A DNA stretch of 64,000 nucleotides. Source: Allantophomopsis cytisporea (taxonomy: Eukaryota; Ascomycota; Leotiomycetes; Phacidiales; Phacidiaceae). Numbering within the stretch: the stretch's first letter is position 1; each line of letters begins with the position of its first letter. The translations under genes were made by a program, and so were the position numbers. This document shows, in pieces, positions 10,818 through 20,549 of this stretch. The stretch lies in NCBI GenBank assembly GCA_024752435.1, contig CP103037.1:2170001-2234000 (forward strand), given 5' to 3'. Below the pieces are notes generated by a model, which was not told where the DNA came from, searched no databases, and saw only the letters and a program-made list of their open reading frames with translations.

Positions 10818-12223
10818 CTAGGCAGTGACAGGAGGAAATCTAGCACCAATCGAAGGAGAGTCCTCAGTCAAAGCCTCCCAGTCATGCGCATCAAGTGCAG
10901 CTTGACGGCTTTTCAGTACAGCACTATGCGTCCTTGGTTGCATTTCTTCCTCATAATTCCCAATCGCCTCCTTTTGGGAGATGGACCCCTCGTGAACCTT
11001 CTTCAACTGATCCACCAGGAGCGCAGCATCAAGAATTCCATGGTTCGCTCCTTCACCACGATACCTATGCAGAATGTTAGACTAGTCTTAGAGAAAGAAG
11101 AAGGGACAACGAACATTGTCATGGCATGACAAGCGTCGCCAGCAAGTGTTACTTGGCCATCCTTGTTGTCCCATGGAACACAAGGAAAATCGCCCAGTCT
11201 CAAAGGTGTTGTGAAGTCCAAATCATCTGGAATATCCATGACAATACTCTTCAATGGCTCTGCAAATCCCTCTGCTCGTCTCTTCATCATAGCTATCCTT
11301 TCCGCATGTGTCGCTGGAATGGCATCTTTGACTTGGTCTTTCACAATCCAGCTTATAATCACAAGCGCATCGAATGAGTATCTGCCGTCAGCCTCTTTGA
11401 TGCATTCCTGGCTCATATTAGTATGCTTCTCCCACTAATGAGAATACCAAATACCTGAACACTGTACCAGAGGTAGTTACTGGTGTCTGGATGTAAAGCC
11501 TGGAATAGCAGAGGGTCAAGTGCCCGGACAGGTGCTGCTTGTTCTGGTGTAAAATGACGAACAACTCCGACCAAGCTCACAGGCAGTTGATTAAGTTTCC
11601 ACTCTTCCCCCATGAGGTTTTTACGGACCAGACTGTGATTGCCATCGGCGCCAATCAATATCGACCCAGTCACGCTTGTACCATCCTCAAAATGTGCCTT
11701 AATGCCTCCTGTTGACAGTGTTTCCACGGACACGAATTTCTTCCCCTCTTGGATGTCAATGCCAGTGCACAGAACATCTCGTAATTTTTTCCTGGAAAGT
11801 CGAAGGCGGCGTTTAGAAGGCGGAATCTTGTATCGGGGTTTGGCCGTTGCAGCATTGAGAAAAAGAAAGTTGCCTTCGTCATTCTTTAAAGAACTGTCAA
11901 CAACAGCCTATAAATGATTAGTATTTTTAACGTGATATCATTTTTAGACGTACAGATGGGAGTAATTCGGTCAAATTTGGGCCAATCGTTCTCTCCAGTG
12001 ATCTTAGACACCAATGCAAAGTCAGTGCCCATCCTTGAGTCCTCGAACCCTCCTGGTCTCGCTCAAAAATCGTAAAAGGAATACCATTCTCACGGCAACC
12101 TTGGGCTATCGTCAAGCCTACAATACCTGCCCCAGCAATAAGGACGTGCATCGGTTGCTTCGTATCTGATTTCACTGAGTGAGGCATTGTGGTAGAAGAA
12201 GATTTGAAGAACAGATTCCCCAT
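10818..12223 (-). CDS. FAD-dependent aromatic hydroxylase (group A flavin monooxygenase)
   Basis: Four exons (11954-12223, 11455-11907, 11115-11407, 10818-11064) encode about 420 aa. The N-terminus has the FAD Rossmann motif (LIAGAGIVGLTIAQG, then FERD). The middle has GADGNHSLVRK (DG/NADPH-contact motif), and the end has the second FAD motif LAGDACHAM followed by RGEGANHGILDA. This layout is that of salicylate/3-hydroxybenzoate/kynurenine-type hydroxylases, which add an OH to an activated aromatic ring using NAD(P)H and O2. In this cluster it could make 3-hydroxyanthranilate from anthranilate, or a gentisate-type diol for the bicupin; sequence alone does not decide. An alternative start is Met at 12187 (MPHSVKSDTKQPMHVLIAGAG). 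It is divergent from the quinone reductase, with two CGG-N8-CCG sites in the shared promoter. Confidence 0.9.
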
Positions 12224-12440
12224 AATGGCAGTAGGATTACAAATACATCAACAAGAAGCGATCACTTCATATTTCAGACGCAGCAGAATCGTTGTCCATA
12301 GCTCAATATGCAACATCCGCCTAATTGGATCTCATGATACTCATTTGATTGCTATGATAGGAAGCTATGATAACTCACTGCATGATTGACTATTCGATAG
12401 ATCTCCAATAATCGTCCAATGATAAATGCTCATTATTCTG

Positions 12441-12454
12441 CGGTCCAGCATCCG
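12441..12454 (+). promoter_or_regulatory. CGG-N8-CCG cluster element, site 5
   Basis: CGGTCCAGCATCCG, one base different from sites 3 and 6. It is 218 bp upstream of the hydroxylase start. Confidence 0.6.
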
Positions 12455-12491
12455 AAAGTGCGACGGAGTGCTTTTCACCGACCTTGATAGA

Positions 12492-12505
12492 CGGTCCGGC
12501 ATCCG
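12492..12505 (+). promoter_or_regulatory. CGG-N8-CCG cluster element, site 6
   Basis: CGGTCCGGCATCCG, identical to site 3. It is about 250 bp upstream of the quinone reductase start. Confidence 0.65.
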
Positions 12506-12752
12506 GCAGAGTGTAGGCGAGACACGGATGAGTGTCATTCTATGAGTGGGATAGCAAAAATTGAGTTCGGATTGTATTCTGAACGAATAACTCAATTGAG
12601 CCATCTTACCCTTTTCTAATCTTTCATCTCATAATAGAATTCCTCCAGGAAAGGCCAACTTCTTCGTCTTCGGTCCTGTCATCATCCTAGACCTATCACG
12701 TGAATTGATATTCCTCCCGCCTAGACCGCCCGGCAGAACCAAGAAGCTCACC

Positions 12753-13727
12753 ATGCGAGCCGTCATAATTCCTAAGACAGGCGATTCATCCGTCCTAACC
12801 TTGACGAATGACACTCCGAAGCCATCACCGCTCCCATCCGAAGTCCTTATTCATCTTGAATATGCCGGTGTCAACTTCGTCGATACTTACCAAAGAACCG
12901 GTCTATATCCTACAAAATTGCCATGTGTAGCTGGAAGAGAAGGCGCAGGTATCATCGAAGGCCTTGGGTCTGATGTTCCCGCGGAGTATGGATTGAGCAT
13001 CGGAGACAAGGTAGCCGTATTTTCTCAGGGAACAATGGCAGAATACGTTTGCGCTGAAGCAAAGGGATTGCTGAAGCTGCCAGTAGAGGTGTCTACTAAG
13101 GATGGTGCTGCCATCATGTTGCAGGGCATGACTGCTTGGACACTGGTGCGCGACGCCTATGATGTCAAGCCTGGCGATCATGTTCTGGTACAAGCTGCAG
13201 CTGGCGGAACTGGAGGCCTTATCGCACAAATGGCAAAGCACCTCAAAGCGACAGTTATTGGTACGACGTCGAGTCCGGAGAAGGAGGTAGTGGCTAAGGC
13301 CAATGGATGCGACTATGTTATCAACTATACAACATCGAATGTGGCAGATGAAGTTTTGAAGATCACCCACGGTCTTGGCTGTGAAGGAGTATTCTCTGGC
13401 ATTGGCAAGGCCACGTTTGCTGCTGATCTTGCTTGCACAAGGAGGAAGGGAACGCTCGTCACATATGGAAATTCGAGCGGTGCTGTTGATGGCTTTAGAC
13501 CCCTTGAACTGAGCAAAAAGAACGTCAAATTAGTACGCCCTACACTTGCGAATTACATCGAAACTAGAGACGAGTTTGTTACGAGAAGTACAGAGTTATT
13601 GGACCTTGTTGCCAAGGGCATTTTGAAGGTCAATCATGGAGCTGAGTATGCTCTTGGAGATCTAGCTACTGCACAAGATGATCTCGTTTCTAAGAAGACA
13701 GTCGGGAAGCTCATTGTAAAGATTTGA
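12753..13727 (+). CDS. Zeta-crystallin-like NADPH:quinone oxidoreductase
   Basis: An unspliced ORF of 324 aa starting at 12753 (CACCATG context; the upstream in-frame Met lies in poor context). It is a zinc-free medium-chain dehydrogenase/reductase of the QOR family. It has AGVNFVDTYQRTGLYP, the AGREGAG segment, and the NADPH-binding QAAAGGTGGLIAQMAK motif with AKANGCDYVINY typical of quinone reductases. It transfers electrons from NADPH to quinones. In a pathway with hydroquinone-type diols it probably keeps products reduced or detoxifies quinones (inference). It shares a promoter with the FAD hydroxylase, which fits a paired function. Confidence 0.9.
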   Translation: MRAVIIPKTGDSSVLTLTNDTPKPSPLPSEVLIHLEYAGVNFVDTYQRTGLYPTKLPCVAGREGAGIIEGLGSDVPAEYGLSIGDKVAVFSQGTMAEYVCAEAKGLLKLPVEVSTKDGAAIMLQGMTAWTLVRDAYDVKPGDHVLVQAAAGGTGGLIAQMAKHLKATVIGTTSSPEKEVVAKANGCDYVINYTTSNVADEVLKITHGLGCEGVFSGIGKATFAADLACTRRKGTLVTYGNSSGAVDGFRPLELSKKNVKLVRPTLANYIETRDEFVTRSTELLDLVAKGILKVNHGAEYALGDLATAQDDLVSKKTVGKLIVKI

Positions 13728-13898
13728 TCACATAAATAATTATTAAAGCGTTTGGTACACAAATTTGCGGTGAATTCATTAAGTCAATTGAGCTTTGAGA
13801 TAATTTTACTCATCCTGAACTTTGTCGACATCGGCACACTCACTGCCAGAGAAATAACTTTGCATATCTGAAAATTATTTATTTAGTGATTTTGATAC

Positions 13899-14351
13899 CT
13901 ATGCCTCCGGAACTACAGCAGTACACTTGATCTCCACATTCAACCTCACATTCGGCAGTGCTGCAACCTGAACACAAGTTCTCGCTGGTGCATGTGTCTT
14001 GTCTGGCCACACCTTATTCCACTCCCCATTCATACCAGCATAATCCTTCATGTCCGTCAGAAACACAGTAGCATCAATGACACTTTCCAAGCCACATTTT
14101 CCGTTCGTCGTGCCGTTGATAATGGTCTTGATGTTCTGTAACACTGCCTCAGTCTGTTCTGCGATATTCAGCGTGTGTACGCCATCGTCCGAGGTGGTAC
14201 AGCCTGCATAGCTTCCATCGCCGCGCCGCGACGAAGTTCCGGAGACATAGATTGTTCTTGTTGCTGATGGAGATGTTCGGGCGTGAGGATAGTTTGCTAA
14301 GCCTTGAGCTGCGGAAGGAGGCAGGAAGTATGGAGCTCCGTTCGAAGACAT
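13899..14351 (-). CDS. RidA-family protein, probable 2-aminomuconate deaminase
   Basis: An unspliced 150-aa ORF of the YjgF/YER057c/UK114 (RidA) superfamily. Visible family features are TRTIYVSGTSSRRGDGS at the start, IAEQTEAVLQNIKTII in the central helix, VIDATVFLTDMKDYAGMN, the conserved Arg in APARTCVQVAALP and the end segment VEIKCTAVV. RidA proteins hydrolyse reactive enamines/imines. Bacterial 2-aminomuconate deaminases (AmnE/NbaF type) belong to the same superfamily and have similar length. Given the ALDH, ACMSD and 3-hydroxyanthranilate dioxygenase in the same cluster, conversion of 2-aminomuconate to 4-oxalocrotonate is the most economical role. A general housekeeping RidA is the alternative, but the pathway promoter element 202 bp upstream argues against it. 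Confidence 0.85.
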   Translation of the reverse strand: MSSNGAPYFLPPSAAQGLANYPHARTSPSATRTIYVSGTSSRRGDGSYAGCTTSDDGVHTLNIAEQTEAVLQNIKTIINGTTNGKCGLESVIDATVFLTDMKDYAGMNGEWNKVWPDKTHAPARTCVQVAALPNVRLNVEIKCTAVVPEA

Positions 14352-14552
14352 TATGATGGTTAAGGCAATGCTCGAGAATATGTTTGAAGGTGTGTTTGTT
14401 TAAAGAATGGGCACCAGGTATGAGCAATTTTCTGTAAATAAAGCTAGATTTCCATACTACATATCATCATTCGTCATTTTGTATACATGGACAAAGCAGT
14501 TTACCAACTCAATTTCTTGGGAGTGGGGTGAACGGACAAGAGTCGGATACTC

Positions 14553-14566
14553 CGGTCCGGACGCCG
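14553..14566 (+). promoter_or_regulatory. CGG-N8-CCG cluster element, site 7
   Basis: CGGTCCGGACGCCG, 202 bp upstream of the RidA-like start codon and 3' of the hydrolase gene. Further CGG triplets flank it. Confidence 0.6.
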
Positions 14567-14642
14567 GTCACGAGCACGGAGTTAATGGCACGCATATCTT
14601 TCGTGATGAATTACGAGCAATTCTAACAAGAAGAGTTTATGC

Positions 14643-15685
14643 TTATGGTTGAGAATCTTGAACAAAGCTCAAAATGCGTGGTCCAACTTTATCACCAGGG
14701 AGGCCAATTCCTAAAGCATAGCTGATATGGTTGTGACTCTTCATAACCTCCAGCAAGGGCAGTTTCTTCATCCTCGTCCGATACTCCTCCACAAACATGA
14801 GATTACCATGAACACATTCCTCGAAGTCATACTCGGCCAACATCAGCAAGAGGTTGCCCGTGTTAATCTCCTCCACTGACGAATCGCGGAAGACCGTGAG
14901 ATTTGTCTGCGCCATTGCTGCTTCCTCACTGCCATGATAAAGTAACATGTTCTTCCTGCGGCGCTCCAATCGTAAATCGTACCACATCGGTGCACTGAGT
15001 AGAACTGTGCCAGCAAGCTCAATGCCATTCTTTTTCAGCATGCCAGTGAAAATTGAGGAGGCTAGATGGGCACCTCCAGCACTTTGTCCGATAGCGGTTG
15101 TTTTCAATGGATTACCGCCATATCCGCGGACGTTTTCTCGAAGCCACTTCAGCGATTGGGATACATCCTCTGCTCCAGAGGGATATCGCGCTTCTGGAAG
15201 GAGTCGATACGTCGCGAGAGCGCATACACAACCGTTACTTGCAAAATATCTTCCTATGATCTTGTTAACATACCTCATCACAGAGAATTGGCTCCTTACC
15301 TATATTTCCATGCATAGAAGGTGATATGTCATTGTCTCCAGCTACGAATCCACCACCCGTATGTGTGTCAGCATTTGTTTTCATTCGACCTTGGGGCTCA
15401 TCTCACCATGGAAAAATACTACGACCGGTAATAGGGATGGCCCGTTAGATATAGGATGATAAAGCTATAGTGTTAGCATCATTCGAGCTCAATGCTTGAC
15501 ATGTGGCATACATCAATTCGGTGTCTGTCGTGTGGTCCATATTTCAATTTTTCGACAGTAACTTTGTCCTCAAAACTGGCAACCTGTTCGGCATGGAGTG
15601 GCTCATGAAGCCTTTCCATCTCCTTGTTAGTGTCGAGACTCCATATATTGCCATGTCTGGCTACAGCTTCTTTGATGGCGTCCAT
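14643..15685 (-). CDS. Alpha/beta hydrolase, possible ester/amide hydrolase, with defective splice acceptor
   Basis: Exons 15512-15685, 15407-15464, about 15300-15356 and 14643-15253 would give 299 aa. The oxyanion motif HGGG is split by intron 2. The nucleophile motif is AIGQSAGG, the acid is probably in LMLAEYDFEE, and the catalytic His is in MKSHNHISY. The fold resembles fungal carboxylesterase/BD-FAE-type and formamidase-like hydrolases, so an ester, lactone or N-formyl/amide bond is the likely target. Oddity: the intron after CATG has a good donor and a TGCTGAC branch, but the position that restores HGGG ends in CGG, not AG. The next AG (15342-15343) keeps frame but removes HGGGFV residues. 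The gene may be using a rare acceptor, be damaged in this strain, or contain a base error. It is divergent from the ALDH gene, with a shared CGG-N8-CCG site. Confidence 0.78.
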
Positions 15686-16011
15686 GCTTTTCAGGCGAAA
15701 TTGAATTTTGATTTCCTGTACCCGTAAAATTTAAGAGAAGATCAATTCATTGAGATATTTACTGAGAAGCTGTCACTTTGTCAATGTTGGGAGTATGTAT
15801 CTACATTTTCGATTCCAGAGTAGCCAGCAGGTTTACACGCATTGATAGCGAACGATAGTGATCTCGGAACCCGGTCCGTGAATACTCATCATAAGCACCC
15901 ACTTTCGGCCCAAGAATCATGTTGGAGCACAATGATAACCAAAGAGCAAACCCATTCGTACTGAAAAGAAGAATCCTCATATAATTTGAATCTTCATATC
16001 GAACCACCAAT
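15686..16011. other. Bidirectional promoter of hydrolase and ALDH
   Basis: 326 bp between divergent starts, with one cluster element at 15865-15878. Nothing else seen. Confidence 0.65.
15865..15878. promoter_or_regulatory. CGG-N8-CCG cluster element, site 8
   Basis: CGGAACCCGGTCCG; the reverse complement CGGACCGGGTTCCG shows the CGGWCCG core. It is 134 bp from the ALDH start and 180 bp from the hydrolase start. Confidence 0.6.
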
Positions 16012-17870
16012 ATGGAGTCCACAGGTTCATCAAAGGAACGTCACTCAGCTATCACAAGCATATGGTCATGCGACACCTTCGAAAAGGCTCAGGATTTGCT
16101 GAATAGTAATCACGCATCACCTCTAACCCTCTCCAACTTCGTCTCCAATGACTTCGCCCCTTCATCGTCATCAGAATGGGTAGATTCCTTCGAACCCAAG
16201 ACGGGAAAGTTGTATGCACGCATGCCATGTAGCAGCGCTGCTGATGTTGATACGGCAGTCTCAGCGGCCACCAAGGCTTTCAAATCCTGGAGTCGAACAT
16301 CCCGTGCTGAGAGATCTAAATATATGACTCGCATTGCGAATGCAATTCAGGAGAAGAGGGAGCTTTTTGCGATATGGGAGAGTATCGATCAGGGAAAGAC
16401 GCTTGAGAGAGCTAGAATTGAGGTGGATCGTGCTATTTCCAATTTCTCGTATGTTTCCATTCTTTCGTTATGCTTATAATTGAAATCTGCTATTCTGATA
16501 TAAAGCCAACACACTATACTGTCAGAATTCTAGTGAATTTTTGAGGTATCCGTGTGACCGCTGTGGTTTGAGTCTTACAAGCTCCCCATATGAACTAGGC
16601 AGCATTAGACTACAACAAATCTAAATACTCGAATCATATTCTCATCATATATGGATTCTAGAACTGACTCTATCCAGATATTTTGCAACCTACATACTTC
16701 ATGAGGAAACCTCAGCCCGTATGATTGATGGCGTTGCCTTGACTTATGAACATAGATCACCCGCAGGTGTCTTCGCTCTTATTTCACCATGGAACATGCC
16801 TCTGTACCTTCTTACTTGGAAAATTGCTCCATGTATTGCATTCGGATGCACCGCAGTAGCAAAGCCTAGCGAAGTGACAAGCATGTCAGCATTCTGTGAG
16901 CTTTCCACGTGATTTTGAAAACTTACTTTGCTAACCATTTCTTAGTATTGGCCGAAGTTGTGAGACAAGCTGAACTTCCTGCTGGAGTGCTCAACATTGT
17001 CTTTGGTAATGGCGCAATTGCTGGTTCAAGTCTTGTCAAACATTCTCAGGTAAAGGGAGTATCATTCACGGGTGGGACAGCAACTGGAATCCAGATTCGT
17101 AAAGATACTGTTGCAGATATTGGAAAACATCTTTCTTTAGAGCTTGGAGGCAAGAATCCAACACTTGTTTTTGATGACGTGGATCTGGAGAAGGCTGTTA
17201 CCACTGCTGCTTCGGCGGCTTTCGAGAACCAAGGCGAGGTAATTATTTCCATGGGATTTGTAGGCACTGTCAGCTAATGTGATAACAGATTTGTCTCTGT
17301 GGATCAAGAATCTATGTTCAAGCTTCCATCTACGAGAACTTTGTGAAGAAATTTACCAGCTACGTTGCAGAGAACTACAGGCCAAAAGGTAGACTGGGTG
17401 CAATCGTTTCGCTGCAGCACTATCAAAAGATCCGCTCATATGTGCTTCTCGCTGAAAAAGAAAAGGCGGTCTTTGAATTAGGCTCTGTCCCTGAGGAGAA
17501 CCCAAGCTCCGGATACTGGATGGAACCCGTGATTCTCACAGGTGTTTCTACATCCAGTCCCGTTATGCGAGAAGAAATATTTGGACCAGTCGTGACCATT
17601 TCCTCATTTGAGACAGAAGAGCAAGCGATTGATCTAGCCAACGATAATCCAAATGGTCTCGCTGCAGTCCTGCTTACTAACGATGGAGCGAGGATGAGAA
17701 GAGTGGGAGAGCAGATTGAAGCTGGGCTTGTATGGGTCAATTGTTGGTTGGTCAGGGAATTGGGAACTCCGTTTGGTGGCATGAAAAACTCGGGCACTGG
17801 AAGAGAAGGAGGAGCTTATAGCAGAGACGTGTTTACCAATGTTCGCACTCTGCATATTCCGTCTGTGTAA
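16012..17870 (+). CDS. 2-aminomuconate semialdehyde dehydrogenase-like ALDH
   Basis: Four exons (16012-16448, 16678-16895, 16946-17238, 17289-17870) encode about 509 aa, the normal size of an NAD(P)-dependent aldehyde dehydrogenase. Signatures: PAGVFALISPWNMPL (cofactor site), SFTGGTATG, catalytic Glu in LELGGKNP, and catalytic Cys in NQGEICLCGSR, which is formed only after splicing intron 3. EEIFGPVV and PFGGMKNSGTGREGG follow near the end. The SPWNMPL / GEICLCGSR style is that of the ALDH8/2-aminomuconate and 2-hydroxymuconate semialdehyde dehydrogenases. It would oxidise the ACMSD product to 2-aminomuconate, the substrate of the RidA-like deaminase. Intron 1 is 229 nt, several times longer than the other introns of the cluster. 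Confidence 0.9.
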
Positions 17871-18573
17871 ATATTCAGTCGTAATAGTAGTGTCAAACTC
17901 GTCATTTCGAACTTCATAATACATGCTGTGACTGGTTTTTCAAACATCCGCCTTGACTTTGCCTCGTAAATAGTTGATGGATGTGGATTATGACTTGCCT
18001 GGTGCACAGATAGGTGTGTTCAAGATTACTCCTCATAGCTTACCAGTTGTTTCTTGACAACTAGACAGCTATACAACGCTGCATAGAAATCCAGATCCAT
18101 AAAGATCAGATATTGTTTCAATTTTCCAGTTACTCACTCTGGTACAGTTACTCGCTCTTGTACACTATTGTCCTCATGCTAAAGTTTGTCACCGTATAGT
18201 GATTCATATCTATATAGTTGTTTGGAGCTATATGGATACGCAAACATGTGTACCATACATTTTCCTGGTGGAACTAGTGTCAAATGTTACTTTTCGCAAC
18301 CTAATTAGTTTCACTTGAACCATTACTACTACACACGATATAAATCTTTGCCAAATCTTACTTCAATCAAGACAAAACTTTGAGAAGCGGCAATAGCTAT
18401 AATTCTATAGATAATTCAATTGGAAATCAGATTCGTTCGCGATAATCGGCTCGTCGACTTCGCTCGCCTCGCTTCAATTCTCAACTCCACAACTTCACTT
18501 GATCATTTCCAGAGCAGAACATAACCAAATAACAACCAAAAGAGCAAAAAAGAATTGTCTGATGAAGAGGTAT
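17871..18573. other. Intergenic, right edge of cluster
   Basis: About 700 bp, AT-rich, with no ORF of note and no further cluster element seen. T-runs at 18546-18551 (minus strand) fit a Pol III terminator for the tRNA that follows. Confidence 0.6.
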
Positions 18574-18654
18574 TGAACCACACCCGATTTGAACGGATAA
18601 CCTTCCGCTTTTCCGAACCTGGAGGCGGACGCGCTGCCGTTGCGCCAGCAGTCC
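18574..18654 (-). tRNA. tRNA-Trp(CCA): tRNA-Trp (CCA) with short intron
   Basis: Read on the minus strand, the acceptor stem GGACTGC pairs with GTGGTTC (with G-U pairs) and the D arm is GCGC-AACGGCA-GCGC. The anticodon stem is TCCGC/GCGGA, and the T arm ATCCG-TTCAAAT-CGGGT is complete. The 16-nt anticodon region starts CTCCA and is 9 nt too long for a loop, which fits a short canonical intron one base after the anticodon. The anticodon is CCA. Confidence 0.85.
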
Positions 18655-19193
18655 TATTTGTTGAAGTTTTGTGGCCTATTTGTCAATATGAAAGTTTTTG
18701 CATACATGAGGGTCTTTTCATCTCTCATAGTGGTTTTTCATTGGTTGGAACGTCACTTTTATGGATACGTTTACGCTGATAGTGCTCACGCTCGGATCAG
18801 GGTTATGTCTGTGCAATGTCAATATTCTCACTCTTGGCCAACCTCAGGCTCTGGATCACGGGAAATTCGATATCTGATGACAACAATGTAAACTAAAGAA
18901 GTGAAGAGTATTGTTTTGATAGTCAATTTTGACTAAAATAAGCCCTGGGTAATTCGCGAGAAAGTTTCACTAGTACTAGACAACTCCGTCACTTGTATTA
19001 TCAAAAATATTCAAAATGAAATATCTACTTGTGGTTAGATAGAAATATGTTTATTATTCATAGTGAATATATAATCAAAAAGAGGAGCCTCGCTCTCATA
19101 GTCAACCATTGTCCCCCATTCTAACATTGTTCTGCTGCCTGGTACTGTCTAAATTCTGACTATTCCTTCTAACGTAAGAGAAACAGTTCAATA
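18655..19193. other. Intergenic
   Basis: 540 bp, AT-rich, with no gene or clear motif seen. Confidence 0.5.
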
Positions 19194-20110
19194 ATGACTG
19201 CTACTATCAAGATTGGCCAACGGCTCGAAGGAAAACTCGGAAGTTATTTAGTCTCTGCGCAGGTCACGAGAGACATCTGGACTGCCACGTAAGATCAACT
19301 TTACCCAACTCAACCTTCACCTATCTAATCACTGCTAGGAAAAGCAACTTTCAAGCTGGGAAGGTTATCGTCAAGACCGCTCTGCAAGGACGCCTTGAGA
19401 CTTTACATGAAGCTGGGTATACACATACTGGTATAATTACTGCGATCTATTACATTATATCAGATTTTGACACCGTAACTAATACATACTTATAGACATT
19501 AAGCCGGACAATATTCTCATTAATTATGGCACTGGATCATCTCGCTTTTCTGATGTCCAGCTAGCTGATTTTGGTGATGTTACTCGGGTAGATCCTGAGG
19601 ATTACCTTAAGGTCGGGATGGTTGGACCACATATAGGGGCTGCTATCTTTCGAAGCCCTGAAGCTATGTTGCAGCTTAGATGGGCCCAGTCGACTGACAT
19701 TTGGTCATCTGGCGCGACGGTAGGTGACATCAAGCGGGTTTAAGCCTTCATTGTCTGAATTGCGCTCATGTTTTGTGTGCTTATAAGTCTTAATTTGGGG
19801 CCTCGACTGGCGCATGTCTAAGCCTGCTCCTAAAGACGCCACAGCTGGCGATGAGACGTATCTGTTCCACATCATTATAAGACAGCTGGCTCACTTTGGT
19901 CCTACTCCTAAGTCTTATTTAGATCTCATTCCGAGTGATGATGAAACTTGGGTAGTTTTAGGCTCAGCCACCCAATACATCCTAGATAACCAGGTGCAAA
20001 AGCCGTTTAAATGGATCGAGGATGAGTGTCTGACAGAGGAGGACAGGGAGTCCCTGTTGAAAGTTATGAAGTTTGACCGAGGGATCGTCCAACTGCGAGG
20101 CAGTTGTTAG
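19194..20110 (+). pseudogene. Protein-kinase-like gene lacking most of the N-lobe
   Basis: Exons 19194-19288, 19339-19430, 19496-19723 and 19788-20110 can be joined into one frame of 245 aa. Kinase C-lobe motifs are clear: HTDIKPDNILIN (catalytic loop, with HxD changed to HTD), LADFGDV (DFG), FRSPEA (APE) and STDIWSSGA (helix F Asp). The N-lobe is reduced to a VIVKT segment that would be the beta3 Lys, followed at once by LETLHEAGYTH. Helix C and strands beta4-beta5, about 70 residues, are missing. The fourth junction needs a GTGACA donor because the nearer GTAGGT breaks the frame. It is therefore either a decayed kinase or a pseudokinase-like remnant; such degenerate serine/threonine kinase families are common in some leotiomycetes. 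Expression is unknown. Confidence 0.6.
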
Positions 20111-20549
20111 AGGATAAGTGGTTCAGTGGTGTACCATAGGCGATCAGAGTGACTGGATTTGTGCTATCTTGTGGGGTGGCTGGGCAGGAGGCGTAGGTCT
20201 TGACATAGAATTCCTCTAAAAGAGGGCATTAATCACTTCAAAGACTAACGAGGCCAGTACTCCCCTGCAGTTGAGTCGTGTGAAAGGAGGATGTGAATCT
20301 TGTGTGAGAATAGTAAGCAGGGAGGGAATGGGCACATATCAATATACATACTAACACAGCACATTCATAGCAAAGTAATAACATAAGCAAAATCTTAATT
20401 ATATATCTCAATAATGAGGCAATCTACCTTCATCGCCAGCGAATAAATACCACCGCCATCTGCATCCGAATTTCTAGCAATCCACCCAATATGAACCCAA
20501 TAAAAGCACATCCTTCCACCGTGAGCAAGAGAATATTCACCGAAATCTA
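20111..20549. other. Intergenic between convergent genes
   Basis: 3' flanks of the kinase-like gene and of the cohesin loader gene. Nothing recognisable. Confidence 0.5.

Larger units (their letters stand above)
12224..12752. other. Bidirectional promoter of hydroxylase and quinone reductase
   Basis: 529 bp between divergent starts, carrying two tandem cluster elements 37 bp apart (gap between sites). No gene seen. Confidence 0.7.
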
